Position numbers and translations under genes: made by a program. The notes beneath the pieces were generated by a model that had not been told where the DNA came from, made no database searches, and saw only the letters and a program-made list of their open reading frames with translations. Of a DNA stretch of 64,000 nt, positions 49,101 to 52,989 are shown piece by piece (within the stretch, counting starts at the first letter, position 1; each line of letters starts with the position of its first letter). The stretch is from Crocodylus rhombifer (Eukaryota; Chordata; Crocodylia; Crocodylidae). The DNA lies in NCBI GenBank assembly GCA_038503035.1, contig JAVSML010025186.1:62001-126000 (forward strand), given 5' to 3'.

Positions 49101-51639
49101 CATTCTCCATCACTTTCATGCTGCATTGGGCACATTCTGTTCACAGTAAATACTAATTGTCTCATGAAGGTTAAAGTCAGTCTGAGTTACCGGTTTTTTT
49201 GTCCCATATCCCAATCCAACTTCTGTCTCTTAGTCATGGATCCAAGCCCTCCCAAAACTGAAAGACTAGCTTCATATCAGTCAGACACTTTCATAATTTC
49301 ACCTTCCTTATTTTCCACAGGTTTAAAAACATCCCTTGTGTATTTCACTTGCAAATAGAGTTAGATACTCATTTGGTTTCATTGCTAAGCTCTTCAAAAA
49401 AATTTAACCAAAAATGGTTAAAGATATCAATTGCTCCAGAACCACCAACTGAAAAAACTCTAACTGACTAATTTCCTTTTCACCAGAACATGCTGCTTGC
49501 AGATACAAAGTGAAGAATTGTTAAAGCTGTCTCCATTTTTTTGTTTTACTTTTCTGGAGAGTTTTAGCTGTGGCTTTTAAAATATTTTCCCTCAGTCTTT
49601 TCTTATTTCCTTTTTTAACGCCTATTTTCAGTGATCACTCAGTTCTTCAGACTTTTTCAAGAGATTTATTCTGCATCTGATCCAACAGCTATGCATAACA
49701 ACAGCTTCATAAAATCTTGCTACAGGGAACAGTCTCTAGGCCGGGGGTCGGCAACACCCAGCACACACGCTAGAGTTGCCCATGAGGCCATTTTGATCAC
49801 AGCACAGCTGGCCCAGACTCTGGGCAGTTGCTGCCATCCACTGAGCATGGGTTACTCTCAGCAGGCAGCAGGGAGGCTGCAAGCCCTGCTGCAAGCAGCC
49901 CAGGCTCTGTGGCAGGCAGCAGGTGCCCAGAGCCCAGGTTTTCTGTGGCAGGCAGCTGGGACGCTGCGAACAGATGTGCCAGTCTTTGGAGCACTGGCCA
50001 AGATCCATGGCAGTAGCAGTGGCACATGTACCTCAGGACGCCCCACCAAGAAGGGGCCTGGGGCAGCACAACCCCAGTCCCTCTCCTGCCATATACCCCA
50101 AGTGCCACTGCCACAGAGCTGGTGCTAGGGCTCCAGAGCCTGGGGCAGCCGTTTGCAGCTGCCTGGCTGCCTGCTGCAGCTGCCCAGAGCCCAAGCCCAC
50201 TGTAGCAGAAAGCTGGGAGGCTGCAAACAGCTGCACCAGGCTCCAGCTGGGCTCACTGGACAGCTTGAGTATGCTGGACTCCATGGCAATGGCCATTATA
50301 CATGTGCCTCAGGGCAGAAGGCAGCGGAGGGACCAGAGTTACACTGCCTCAGGCCCCATCCCAACCATGCACCGCAAGTCACGTATACCGCCACAGAGCC
50401 CAGCCAGGGCTCCGGAGCCCAACTGGAGCCTAGTGCAGCTCTTTTCAGCCTCCTGGTTGCCTGCCACAGCCAGCACGAGGTTTGGGGCAGCTGTAGCAGC
50501 TGGCAGGCAGGCTGCAAACAGTTGCACCAGGTTCCAGAGCCCCGACGTTTGCTACATGGTGGCAATGGCTGTATGCATGCCTTGGGGCACACAGTAGGGA
50601 AGTGGGTGCATCTACACAAGATATTTACTGCAAAGTTGACTAATTAGTTCTGCAGTAAAATGTATTAGGATGAAGTAAAATAATTATCTCTGCTGTGGGT
50701 TAGTGTTTCCAGACAAAAATACTATAGAATCATAGAATCATCCTACAGTGGAGTTATTTACTCCACCACAATGCACATGTAGATGATAACGGGGCTGGTG
50801 GGTACCCTCATGCCCCAGCTAGCCCCTCCACAGCATGTTGAGCCAGGGGGGAGTGGTCCTGGGCTAGCAGGCTGACCCCTGGGGCTCCCTGCCAGCTGGG
50901 GCTGCTCTGCCTCAGCCTACCAACAAGCTGCAGTCCTGAGTGCACATGTAAACACTGTGCCCAAGAGCAATAAACTCCAACACAATCTGCACTGGAGTTT
51001 ATTCAGAAGCATTAATTTCACACATAGATGTGCCTAGTGAAGTTTACCGTCCTAATCAAAGGAAACCATTCTAGCGGAGATCAGTAAGGATTGTTTAGTT
51101 TTTACACTTTTTGCTTCAAACAAACATTAACATGCCCAGCAATGCTAATAGCCTTGAGAAATACATTGTGTAAGAACACACATTTGGCTTTTACTGTTTC
51201 TTCTTTAAAGACAAGAATACTGATCATTACCAGCAGACTGTACTTCTTCATAGCATGCATCAATAACATCAAAATCTGTCACCCAAATTTTATCGCTCAC
51301 TTTCTTCTCCTCTCCCTGCCCCTTGTACTCTCATTTCACTACTACTTGAGATGAAAAATGAAAATCGTGATTCAAAGCCCACTGAAGTGAACAGGAGTCT
51401 TTTCCATGATTTCAATGGGTGGAAGAGACCCAAGGGTATATTTGAACAGTTCTTGCTGTATAAGGAAAGTTTTGTGTACCTGGGTACAGTTAAGTTATCA
51501 ACAACTGCCTCGTTTTCCCACTTTGGTCAATAATTTTTTAAAAAGTCATAATCTTTAATACTAAGTTTTTTCAGTCAAGAGATCATTCAACAACATCTTT
51601 AAACTTACTTGTATTTTTAGCAACTGTCCTGAAATCCAT
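696..51639 (-). CDS. GAD3: glutamate decarboxylase paralogue, split gene, 3' end outside window
   Basis: Pyridoxal-phosphate enzyme that decarboxylates L-glutamate to GABA. Eleven confident exons (1,244 nt), plus a possible first coding exon (31 nt), join into 425 codons with no stop; every junction is GT-AG and phase-compatible. Motifs in order: [19 protein letters not shown] near the N-terminus, [90 protein letters not shown] with the PLP lysine, and [13 protein letters not shown] with the catalytic-loop tyrosine. The last three C-terminal exons expected of the family are off the left edge. The protein is a mosaic of GAD67-like residues ([14 protein letters not shown]) and GAD65-like ones (VPLQCSA), with private changes such as NPHKLMG and LVCEK. 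That degree of divergence is too high for a reptile GAD1 or GAD2, so I infer GAD3. GAD identity is near certain; the paralogue name is inference. A cysteine sulfinate decarboxylase or GADL1 would lack several of these GAD-specific motifs. Confidence -1.
1160..1540. repeat. T-rich tandem dimer, period about 186 bp
   Basis: Two diverged copies of a pyrimidine-rich unit lie head to tail (about 1,172-1,357 and 1,358-1,540). Both contain a 'ccctttggc...cccctcccttcc...gctttacctttt' core and then 'actgacatcctg.cacacttttagcttctct'. It abuts the tail sequence at 1,541-1,672. Family not identified. Confidence -1.
1541..1672 (+). mobile_element. retroelement 3' tail with GAAAGCTTG and TAATAAAAGATATCAC motifs
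   Basis: The order 'cctgaag...cccgaaagcttgcc...cagttggtctaataaaagatatcac' is a widespread reptile interspersed-repeat tail. Related text (gaaaaaccctttgg, gggttttcaacctgaaa) occurs at 44.8 and 45.9 kb beside Penelope-like sequence, so a Penelope tail is my best guess, but this is inference. Confidence -1.
1673..4779. other. AT-rich intron, no recognisable feature
   Basis: Part of the 4.6-kb intron between the exons at 5,459 and 845. No open frame longer than about 70 codons, no element ends and no conserved exon-like sequence were seen on either strand. Confidence -1.
4780..5110. repeat. GC-rich block with (CTG)n microsatellite
   Basis: A local GC-rich island in an AT-rich intron. A CTG run occupies 4,841-4,869 (nine full units plus two bases). 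It opens frames on both strands (a poly-leucine frame on plus, poly-serine and poly-alanine frames on minus) that look like composition artefacts rather than genes. Confidence -1.
5459..5537 (-). CDS. GAD3: GAD exon with PLP-binding lysine (NPHK)
   Basis: 79 nt. The first base completes an arginine codon begun in the previous exon; 26 codons follow. Acceptor CACTTAG, donor AAG|GTATG. It encodes [21 protein letters not shown] and LVCEK. The lysine of NPHK forms the Schiff base with PLP. The residue after it is leucine where GAD65 and GAD67 both have methionine (NPHKMMG), and the usual LVRE is LVCE. No disabling change. Confidence -1.
5606..5868. mobile_element. MITE with terminal inverted repeats
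   Basis: The left end GGCTGTGTCTACATGAGACACT is matched by the inverted right end (plus-strand agtgtcttgtgtagccgtgcaca). The interior is rich in 'actgcacagtca' and 'actgtgcagtag' palindromic motifs. Too short to encode protein; same general style as the elements at 18.5 and 36.1 kb. Target duplication unclear. Confidence -1.
5869..6619. other. intron, nothing recognised
   Basis: A short open frame at 5,953-6,135 shows no homology I recognise. No element ends visible. Confidence -1.
6620..6684 (-). CDS. GAD3: GAD exon with AAWGGG motif
   Basis: 65 nt, phase 0 start, ending with two bases (CG) of an arginine codon. Acceptor TTTTGTGTAG, donor CG|GTGAGC. It encodes [13 protein letters not shown] followed by SMKLHGIE. 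Joined to the upstream exon it restores HVDAAWGG, whose aspartate binds the PLP ring nitrogen. Too short for ordinary ORF listing; recognised by family motif. Confidence -1.
7564..7680 (-). CDS. GAD3: GAD exon with [13 protein letters not shown] motif
   Basis: 117 nt, 39 codons in phase 0. Acceptor ATTTTCAG, donor GAT|GTAAGG. It encodes [20 protein letters not shown], then [12 protein letters not shown] and KLWMHVD. SATAGTT and WMHVD are as in GAD65, ADICEKY as in GAD67, while PLVNT matches neither; that mosaic argues for a third paralogue. Confidence -1.
8135..8189 (-). CDS. GAD3: GAD exon with [13 protein letters not shown]
   Basis: 55 nt. One base completes the preceding arginine codon; then 18 codons, [18 protein letters not shown]. 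Acceptor TCTTCCTAG, donor [17 protein letters not shown] is as in GAD65. Only 454 bases from the next exon. Confidence -1.
8560..9680 (-). mobile_element. old, degraded CR1-group LINE fragment (minus)
   Basis: The plus strand reads like the antisense of a CR1-type LINE 3' region: the order 'ctatggacc...ccttcctttgaacc', 'cccaagtccttctctgagtcactg', 'ggggatcctgcctaggtc', 'ttagccagttgtaaatgcacc' parallels CR1 text seen in the younger copies here. Full of stops and indels. Limits approximate; family call by pattern only. Confidence -1.
9864..9886 (+). repeat. poly-A tract, 23 bases
   Basis: Uninterrupted A run. No SINE or processed-pseudogene body is recognisable immediately upstream, so it is annotated only as a homopolymer. 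Confidence -1.
10268..10675. mobile_element. hAT (Charlie-like) MITE interrupted by a second MITE
   Basis: The ends are (G)AGTGGTTCTCAAtttttttag and the inverse ctaaaaaggTTGAGAACCACTG, the 'CAGTGGTTCTCAA' terminus typical of Charlie/MER5-like hAT elements. The interior is split by the element at 10,349-10,604; the outer halves make a short MITE. The 8-bp flanks match poorly, so the target duplication is not proven. Confidence -1.
10349..10604. mobile_element. MITE with GGGTRTGTMTACATG ends, 3-bp target duplication
   Basis: Left GGGTGTGTATACATGTGC and inverted right GGGTATGTCTACATGTGC form terminal repeats; ACT flanks both sides (10,346-10,348 and 10,605-10,607). The interior carries repeated 'actgc.cagtaa' motifs. 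It sits inside the older hAT MITE. Same end type as the elements at 13,916 and 50,604. Confidence -1.
10920..11410. other. GC-rich block with overlapping open frames on both strands
   Basis: Long frames (137 aa plus, 159 aa minus) overlap here because stop codons are rare in GC-rich sequence. They have low-complexity P/S/G composition and no domain I recognise; splice or promoter context is absent. Probably a GC-rich repeat or unique intron island. Confidence -1.
11411..12406. other. intron, nothing recognised
   Basis: AT-rich intronic sequence between GAD exons; no element ends, no exon-like homology. Confidence -1.
12407..12623. mobile_element. MITE with 22-bp terminal inverted repeats
   Basis: Left end CGGCATGTCTACACATTGCC and inverted right end GGGCGTGTCTACTCGTTGCC, both followed by TT, match at 18 of 22 bases. 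The element is 217 bp, non-coding and unusually rich in CpG for this intron. No clear target duplication at the limits chosen. Confidence -1.
13039..13118 (-). CDS. GAD3: GAD exon [13 protein letters not shown]
   Basis: 80 nt, phase 0 start: 26 codons plus two bases (AG) of an arginine codon. Acceptor TTATTTTAAG, donor AG|GTAAG. It encodes [20 protein letters not shown] then AVKCDG, as in both GADs. Missed by ORF scanning because of its size. Confidence -1.
13395..13510 (-). CDS. GAD3: GAD exon [21 protein letters not shown]
   Basis: 116 nt: two bases finish a glycine codon, then 38 codons ending FASEH. Acceptor CTACTGGCAG, donor CAC|GTAAG. It encodes [30 protein letters not shown] and VLFASEH. 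It matches GAD67 in [15 protein letters not shown], with T for A in GGAISN. The next intron is only 276 bases. Confidence -1.
13916..16604. mobile_element. MITE split by a solo LTR
   Basis: Left end GGGTACATCTACATGAGAC and inverted right end AGGCATGTCTACACGTG; ACT flanks both sides (13,913-13,915 and 16,605-16,607). The two halves (13,916-14,234 and 16,469-16,604) align with the uninterrupted copy at 50,604-51,035, e.g. 'gagccaggggggtgcagccctgggctagcaggctgacc' before the break and 'ccaggagcaataaa...ttaatttcac' after it. Confidence -1.
14235..16468 (+). mobile_element. solo LTR of an endogenous LTR retroelement, copy A (2.2 kb)
   Basis: It aligns end to end with 30,027-32,471. It begins TATAGCAAAACCC (TGTAGCAAAACCC in copy B) and ends GGGCAACA, so the termini are short inverted repeats (TGTAGC/GCAACA). 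Flanking 4-bp sequence is GCTA/GCTG. It has a TATA box (TATAAAG at 14,971) and a polyadenylation signal AATAAA at 15,325-15,330, giving U3-R-U5 order on plus. The U5-like part holds TG/TA microsatellites (about 16,010-16,150). No internal coding region adjoins it. Confidence -1.
17015..17127 (-). CDS. GAD3: GAD exon FTYEIAPVF...DGIFSP
   Basis: 113 nt: one base finishes methionine, 37 codons, then one base of glycine. Acceptor ACATTTTAG, donor CTG|GTAAG. It encodes [31 protein letters not shown] and [15 protein letters not shown] and DGIFSPGG are invariant GAD motifs; the middle ([14 protein letters not shown]) is diverged from both paralogues. Confidence -1.
17305..18397 (+). mobile_element. 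degraded CR1 LINE 3' part, with a nested CR1 piece
   Basis: Broken frames still show [10 protein letters not shown] (the RT catalytic FADD box), [15 protein letters not shown] and [17 protein letters not shown], the order of CR1 ORF2 C-terminus. It ends in the CR1 tail 'cccttccaaccctaatttcctatgattct'. Several stops and frameshifts. Interrupted near 18,190-18,290 by an opposite-strand CR1 tail. Confidence -1.
18190..18290 (-). mobile_element. small nested CR1 tail fragment (minus)
   Basis: 'agaaaattagggttggaaagtacctcaggag...ctgctcaaagcaggaccatccccaac' is the reverse complement of a CR1 3' end and matches 26,740-26,820. It interrupts the plus-strand CR1, whose tail resumes at about 18,295. Confidence -1.
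18477..18725. mobile_element. degenerate MITE
   Basis: Left 'ggagtgtctacacaagatgcttcg' and right 'gaacatgtagttcctca' are a worn version of the GTGTCTACAC-type ends; the interior repeats 'acagtag' and 'gcattaa' motifs. Limits approximate. Confidence -1.
19020..21030 (+). mobile_element. CR1 LINE, 5'-truncated, RT domain largely preserved
   Basis: Conserved CR1 ORF2 blocks run in order: [84 protein letters not shown] (FADD intact), [46 protein letters not shown]. The frame breaks between about 19,740 and 19,860 and again at a run of 13 G (20,745-20,757), after which the C-terminal [10 protein letters not shown] continues in another frame. It ends with the CR1 tail 'acatctatgaatctatgaaa'. Non-functional, but one of the better preserved copies. 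Confidence -1.
21580..22378 (+). mobile_element. CR1 LINE 3' fragment
   Basis: Starts abruptly within RT ([17 protein letters not shown]) and continues [40 protein letters not shown] and [20 protein letters not shown] to the tail 'acaatctatgaatctatgaaa'. Several frameshifts, one near 21,835. A separate insertion from the copy ending at 21,030. Confidence -1.
22379..25262. other. intron with an unclassified repeat-like block (about 22,740-23,690)
   Basis: The block carries overlapping minus-strand frames (145 and 92 aa), but no motif I can assign. The text 'gggcagatctagaattttgaaaggggggg' near 23,690 is reminiscent of a DNA-element end. The frame at 24,325-24,708 (127 aa, plus) is not recognised and has no supporting context. 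The remainder is unique AT-rich intron. Confidence -1.
25263..25353 (-). CDS. GAD3: GAD exon [21 protein letters not shown]
   Basis: 91 nt: two bases finish glycine, 29 codons, two bases of methionine. Acceptor TTCTTTTAG, donor CAT|GTATGT. It encodes [20 protein letters not shown] then WLTATANTN, a nearly invariant GAD block, with TATANTN where both mammalian GADs have TSTANTN. Confidence -1.
26183..26425 (-). CDS. GAD3: GAD exon [10 protein letters not shown]...[10 protein letters not shown]
   Basis: 243 nt: two bases finish aspartate, 80 codons, one base of glycine. Acceptor GATTTCTTCCCAG, donor CAG|GTACC. It encodes [62 protein letters not shown] and [23 protein letters not shown] and the [15 protein letters not shown] run are GAD67-type; GAD65 reads DFHYPNELLQ here. 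This is the longest exon and the clearest evidence of GAD67-side ancestry. Confidence -1.
27110..27395. mobile_element. unclassified short insert within the CR1
   Basis: CR1 text breaks after 'ttctccagactaaa' and resumes at 'tagttccctcaacctctcc'. The insert repeats 'taattagag/ctctaatta'-like words (27,296-27,345) and has no coding frame; possibly a MITE. No clear ends. Confidence -1.
28400..29252 (+). mobile_element. solo LTR (853 bp) inside the CR1
   Basis: Ends TGTCGCAGGG and CCTACGACA give a perfect 5-bp terminal inverted repeat TGTCG/CGACA. The flanks are ACGGG/AGGGG (4 of 5 matching), and removing the insert restores the CR1 text 'cttaaagacggggcactatatttt'. A TATA box (TATAAAAA, about 28,563) sets plus orientation. 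Unrelated in sequence to the longer LTRs at 14 and 30 kb. No internal region. Confidence -1.
30027..32471 (+). mobile_element. solo LTR copy B (2.4 kb) inside the CR1
   Basis: Same family as 14,235-16,468. Ends TGTAGCAAAACCC and GGGCAACA; a perfect 4-bp flank CTTC on each side (30,023-30,026 and 32,472-32,475). ATAAAAA TATA-like box near 30,761, AATAAA at 31,081-31,086, followed by the same 'ccactgtcatttgcaaccctgagttgggtcatg'. Simple repeats inside: (CT)n at about 31,167-31,196 and (GT)n at about 32,170-32,190. The 14 kb between copies A and B holds GAD exons and other elements, so they are two separate solo LTRs, not one provirus. Confidence -1.
33474..34229. mobile_element. foldback hAT-type MITE (756 bp)
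   Basis: Ends TAGGGGTGTGCAAAG and CTTTGCACAGCCCTA; 8-bp flanks GTAGTTAT/GTAGTTAG (7 of 8). The element is a long imperfect palindrome: 'agccatagacacagctttaaaagttttttctac' on the left is mirrored by 'gtagaaaaaatatttaaagctgtgtctacg' on the right. The GC-rich centre opens spurious frames on both strands. Same family at 1-69 and 60,374-61,011. Confidence -1.
34674..34967. mobile_element. Charlie-like hAT MITE
   Basis: Left end CTGTGGTTCTCAACATTTC, right end ATTGAGAGTCACTG, 8-bp flanks TTATAGAC/TTATAGGC (7 of 8). The text 'tctttagattcaaagcacccct' fits the Charlie/MER5-like consensus. Non-coding. Confidence -1.
35090..36030. repeat. unclassified repeat-like block with recurring AAACCAGTTT motifs
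   Basis: 'ggtttaaaccag', 'aaaccagtttc' and 'gaaactggttta' recur at 35,850-36,020, and a GC-rich centre with poly-G (about 35,363) lies between. The open frames at 35,308-35,785 (minus) are composition-driven. No confident ends. Confidence -1.
36125..36402. mobile_element. MITE, GAGATGCTGA-type ends
   Basis: Left 'catctacaagagatgctgaatgcacag' and inverted right 'atatctacatgagatgctgactgcaca' form an inverted repeat of about 26 bp. The interior holds 'actgcacagtcattta' and its inverse, as in the copy at 5,606-5,868. Confidence -1.
36889..37023 (-). CDS. GAD3: GAD N-terminal exon ending TDFSNVYAL
   Basis: 135 nt: two bases finish a codon from the upstream exon, 44 codons, one base of aspartate. 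The acceptor has a long pyrimidine tract (TTTTTCTCCCTTCTTGTGATGTCCTCTCAG); donor TTGG|GTAAGG. It begins [20 protein letters not shown] and ends [14 protein letters not shown], aligning with the GAD67 stretch TETDFSNLFARDLLPA across the junction. The charged, low-hydrophobicity first 30 residues do not resemble GAD65 or GAD67, as expected for the variable N-terminal region. No cysteine, so no GAD65-like palmitoylation cluster here. Confidence -1.
37085..37720 (-). mobile_element. old CR1-group LINE fragment (minus)
   Basis: Plus-strand text 'aggaatggcatatggagctagaccaactg...gtctgtgacagagaacagacccaagtgcttcag' followed by 'tccctgtatgcc', 'gggaatgagttacatagtt' and 'gatcaccaccatttcac' matches the layout of a common reptile CR1-type antisense 3' end. 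Heavily decayed; limits approximate. Confidence -1.
37721..39260. other. intron, nothing recognised
   Basis: AT-rich sequence within the 14.6-kb interval between the exon at 36,889 and the candidate first exon. I looked for another GAD N-terminal exon on minus and found no convincing one. Confidence -1.
39261..40031. repeat. repeat-like block with 15-G run
   Basis: Recurring 'ctttttttgcacagggcac', 'ttttttgcacagggatg' and 'tttttgcatgctttt' words, with a 15-base G run at 39,518-39,532. Three overlapping plus frames (up to 175 aa) and a minus frame result, none with a recognisable domain. Immediately left of the hAT element. Confidence -1.
41500..43376 (+). pseudogene. hAT transposase pseudogene with BED finger
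   Basis: In order along plus: a BED-type zinc finger ([10 protein letters not shown]...[14 protein letters not shown], near 41,540-41,640), the RNase H-like start ([18 protein letters not shown], near 42,000-42,075), the CxxH block ([19 protein letters not shown], near 42,275-42,330), a long helical insertion, and the C-terminal dimerisation signature ([28 protein letters not shown], near 43,255-43,370). At least two in-frame stops (42,513-42,515 and 42,723-42,725) and frame changes at about 42,110-42,219 and between 42,725 and 43,175 destroy it. The LTR cuts it right after its last conserved residues. Not a domesticated gene. Confidence -1.
43377..44308 (-). mobile_element. probable solo LTR (932 bp) in the hAT element
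   Basis: Ends TGTCGCGCCCC (left) and TTTGACA (right) form a short TGTC/GACA inverted repeat; flanks CTGGG/CTAGG (4 of 5). On minus an AATAAA-type signal (from plus 'gaaagtttattttac', about 43,525) and a terminal GGGGCGCGACA fit an LTR end, so minus orientation is inferred. No homology seen to the other LTRs here. Confidence -1.
44490..45900. mobile_element. rearranged Penelope-like fragments with direct and inverted repeats
   Basis: A segment of about 190-240 bp ('gatgaacttgga.gtatggaatgggg...gccccataaatgcca', then 'cctggctggggaa.gcccaga') appears twice as a direct repeat (44,497-44,735 and 45,504-45,692). The sequence after each copy is inverted: 'ttgggttgaaaaaccctttgg...tgtgtctcctggtcctggatggaagg' at 44,820-44,895 reappears reversed at 45,805-45,880. 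A minus frame at 45,093-45,401 ends [15 protein letters not shown], reminiscent of a Penelope GIY-YIG C-terminus. Family assignment is inference. Confidence -1.
46546..46983 (+). mobile_element. CR1 LINE 3' end in the hAT element
   Basis: A 115-aa open frame, [69 protein letters not shown], then the tail 'ccttccgaccctagaaactatgaaac'. The terminal frame is uninterrupted, so this is a fairly young, strongly 5'-truncated insertion. Confidence -1.
47321..49740. other. non-coding, with one direct duplication
   Basis: A 42-base segment 'actggctggaatggcagagg...gctctgat' occurs at 48,378 and again at 48,521 (143-bp spacing), followed in the second copy by a short 'agtggcagcagggaaa' doublet. The rest shows no element ends, exons or recognisable frames. 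Confidence -1.
49741..50600. repeat. GC-rich repeat with internal degenerate units
   Basis: Begins 'ccgggggtcggcaacac' and contains diverged, partly inverted copies of a unit built on 'ggcagctggga.gctgcaaacag.tgcaccagg.tccag'. At least three direct copies are seen (about 49,950, 50,210 and 50,500). The repeats keep all frames open (224 aa plus), and the products are low-complexity A/G/S/P proteins. Probably an unnamed interspersed repeat. Confidence -1.
50604..51035. mobile_element. MITE with 3-bp target duplication
   Basis: Left GGGTGCATCTACACAAG, inverted right AGGCACATCTATGTGTG; AGT flanks both sides (50,601-50,603 and 51,036-51,038). It is the uninterrupted relative of the copy split by the LTR at 13,916-16,604. 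A small 'atagaatcatagaatcat' insertion sits near 50,725. Confidence -1.
51609..51639 (-). CDS. GAD3: candidate first coding exon of the GAD gene
   Basis: Minus-strand ATG in good context (GGC-ATG-G) starts [10 protein letters not shown] and one extra base, then a strong donor A|GTAAGT. The single leftover base fits the two-base start of the exon at 37,023 (AAT, asparagine), giving [25 protein letters not shown] box lies 130 bases upstream. If right, the enzyme lacks the long N-terminal extension of GAD65 and GAD67. It rests on phase, context and TATA only; there is no homology support. Confidence -1.
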
Positions 51640-51768
51640 GCCTACGCCCCTCTGAATAACAGTGCAGCACAGCAAATTGCTTGGAGTGATCACAATTTTG
51701 GCAGGGAGAAAAAAAGCAGTAGATGCTTGTCTATCTGCAGTTCAACTGATCTGTTACTACTGATACGA

Positions 51769-51776
51769 TTTTTATA
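51769..51776 (-). promoter_or_regulatory. candidate TATA box for the GAD gene
   Basis: TATAAAAA on the minus strand (CTATAAAAATC), about 130 bases upstream of the candidate ATG. Transcription would start near 51,740 and give a 5' leader of about 100 bases. The surrounding 51,640-51,940 is not recognisably repetitive. Confidence -1.
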
Positions 51777-51942
51777 GCACCTAGAGTTTATAGTCTTCTG
51801 ATGAACTGCTGAAAGGTTCTGGGCATTCTTATTAGTTAATCAGATGGGTGTGGTCAGCAATTTTAAGTGACTGGCACTTTGTTTTTCCTTTTAAGGCAGT
51901 TTTGCCTACTTTAAAAATTCCTTGGGACCTTCTAGTCTGTTC

Positions 51943-51976
51943 ATGTGAAAGGGAAAAGTACTTTTCCCTTTCACAT
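51943..51976. repeat. perfect 34-bp palindrome
   Basis: ATGTGAAAGGGAAAAGT is followed directly by its exact reverse complement, with no spacer. It sits at the 5' truncation point of the CR1 fragment that begins at about 51,977. Confidence -1.
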
Positions 51977-52562
51977 CTTCAAGTACTTTGGTAGGAGTGT
52001 TGTCAACAGATTGAGGGAAATGATTACTCCCCTCTATTCAGCACTGGTGAGGCCACATCTGGAGTACCATGTCCCTTTTTGGGCCACCCACTACAGAAAA
52101 GATGTATACAAATTAGAGAGTGTCCAGCAGACAGCAATGAAAATGTTTAGGGGGCTGGGGAACCTAACTCCTAAGGAGAGGCTGAGGGAACTGGCCTTGT
52201 TCAGTCTGGAGAAGAAGACTGAGGGGGAGGGGGGTTTAATAGCAACCTTCCACTACCTGAAGGCTGGTTGCAAAGAGGAAGGAGCTAAACTGTTCTCAGT
52301 GGTGGCAGATGACAGAACAAGGAGTCGCAGCAAGTGAAGTTTAGCTTAGATCTTAGGAAACACTTTTCATGAGGAGGGCAGCAAAGCACTAAAACAGGTT
52401 ACCCAGAAGAGGCTGCAGACTCTCCATCCTTGGAGGTTTTTAAGATCCAGCTAGACAAAGCCTTGGCTGAGATGATCTAGCTGAGGACAGTCCTTCTTTG
52501 AGCAGGGGGTTGGACTAGATGATCTCATGAGGTCCCTTTCAAACCTAATTTTATATAATTCT
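51977..52562 (+). mobile_element. CR1 LINE 3' fragment
   Basis: One broken frame with ITPLYSALVRPHLEYHVPFW, KLESVQQTAMKMFRGLG, KERLRELALFSLEKK, then the tail 'aggtccctttcaaacctaattttatataattct'. 5'-truncated, with frameshifts after about 52,337. Confidence -1.
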
Positions 52563-52989
52563 ACTATGCATATCTGTAGCCAAGTTTTGGAAGCTGATAA
52601 TTGCCTTTTGCCCATATTGTCTTCCCTTTGAGCTGAAGATCCTTCTTGTGTTGAAGGACAGCCTTGTGACTAGCAGAATGAGACTTTGAACACCTCAGTT
52701 CAATTCCCTGATCTGCCAGAGACTTCCTGTTTGACCTGCTGCTATAACCATATCTGGAACCTACAACTAAATATACATTCCTGACTTAGACATATATGTA
52801 TCTTATACAGTATTTAGAGAATATTTAGGTGCTTCAAATAGGTTCACAAAAGCTAACACACTGAGTAAAAAGCCACCAAGTTTAGCTAATAGAAATCCCT
52901 GGGGAGAATATGACTAGAATCCCACATTTCCTTGAGCATTAGACCTTATTCTGAGCTATAAGAAAACACCTCCTTTTATTTGGTATTTA

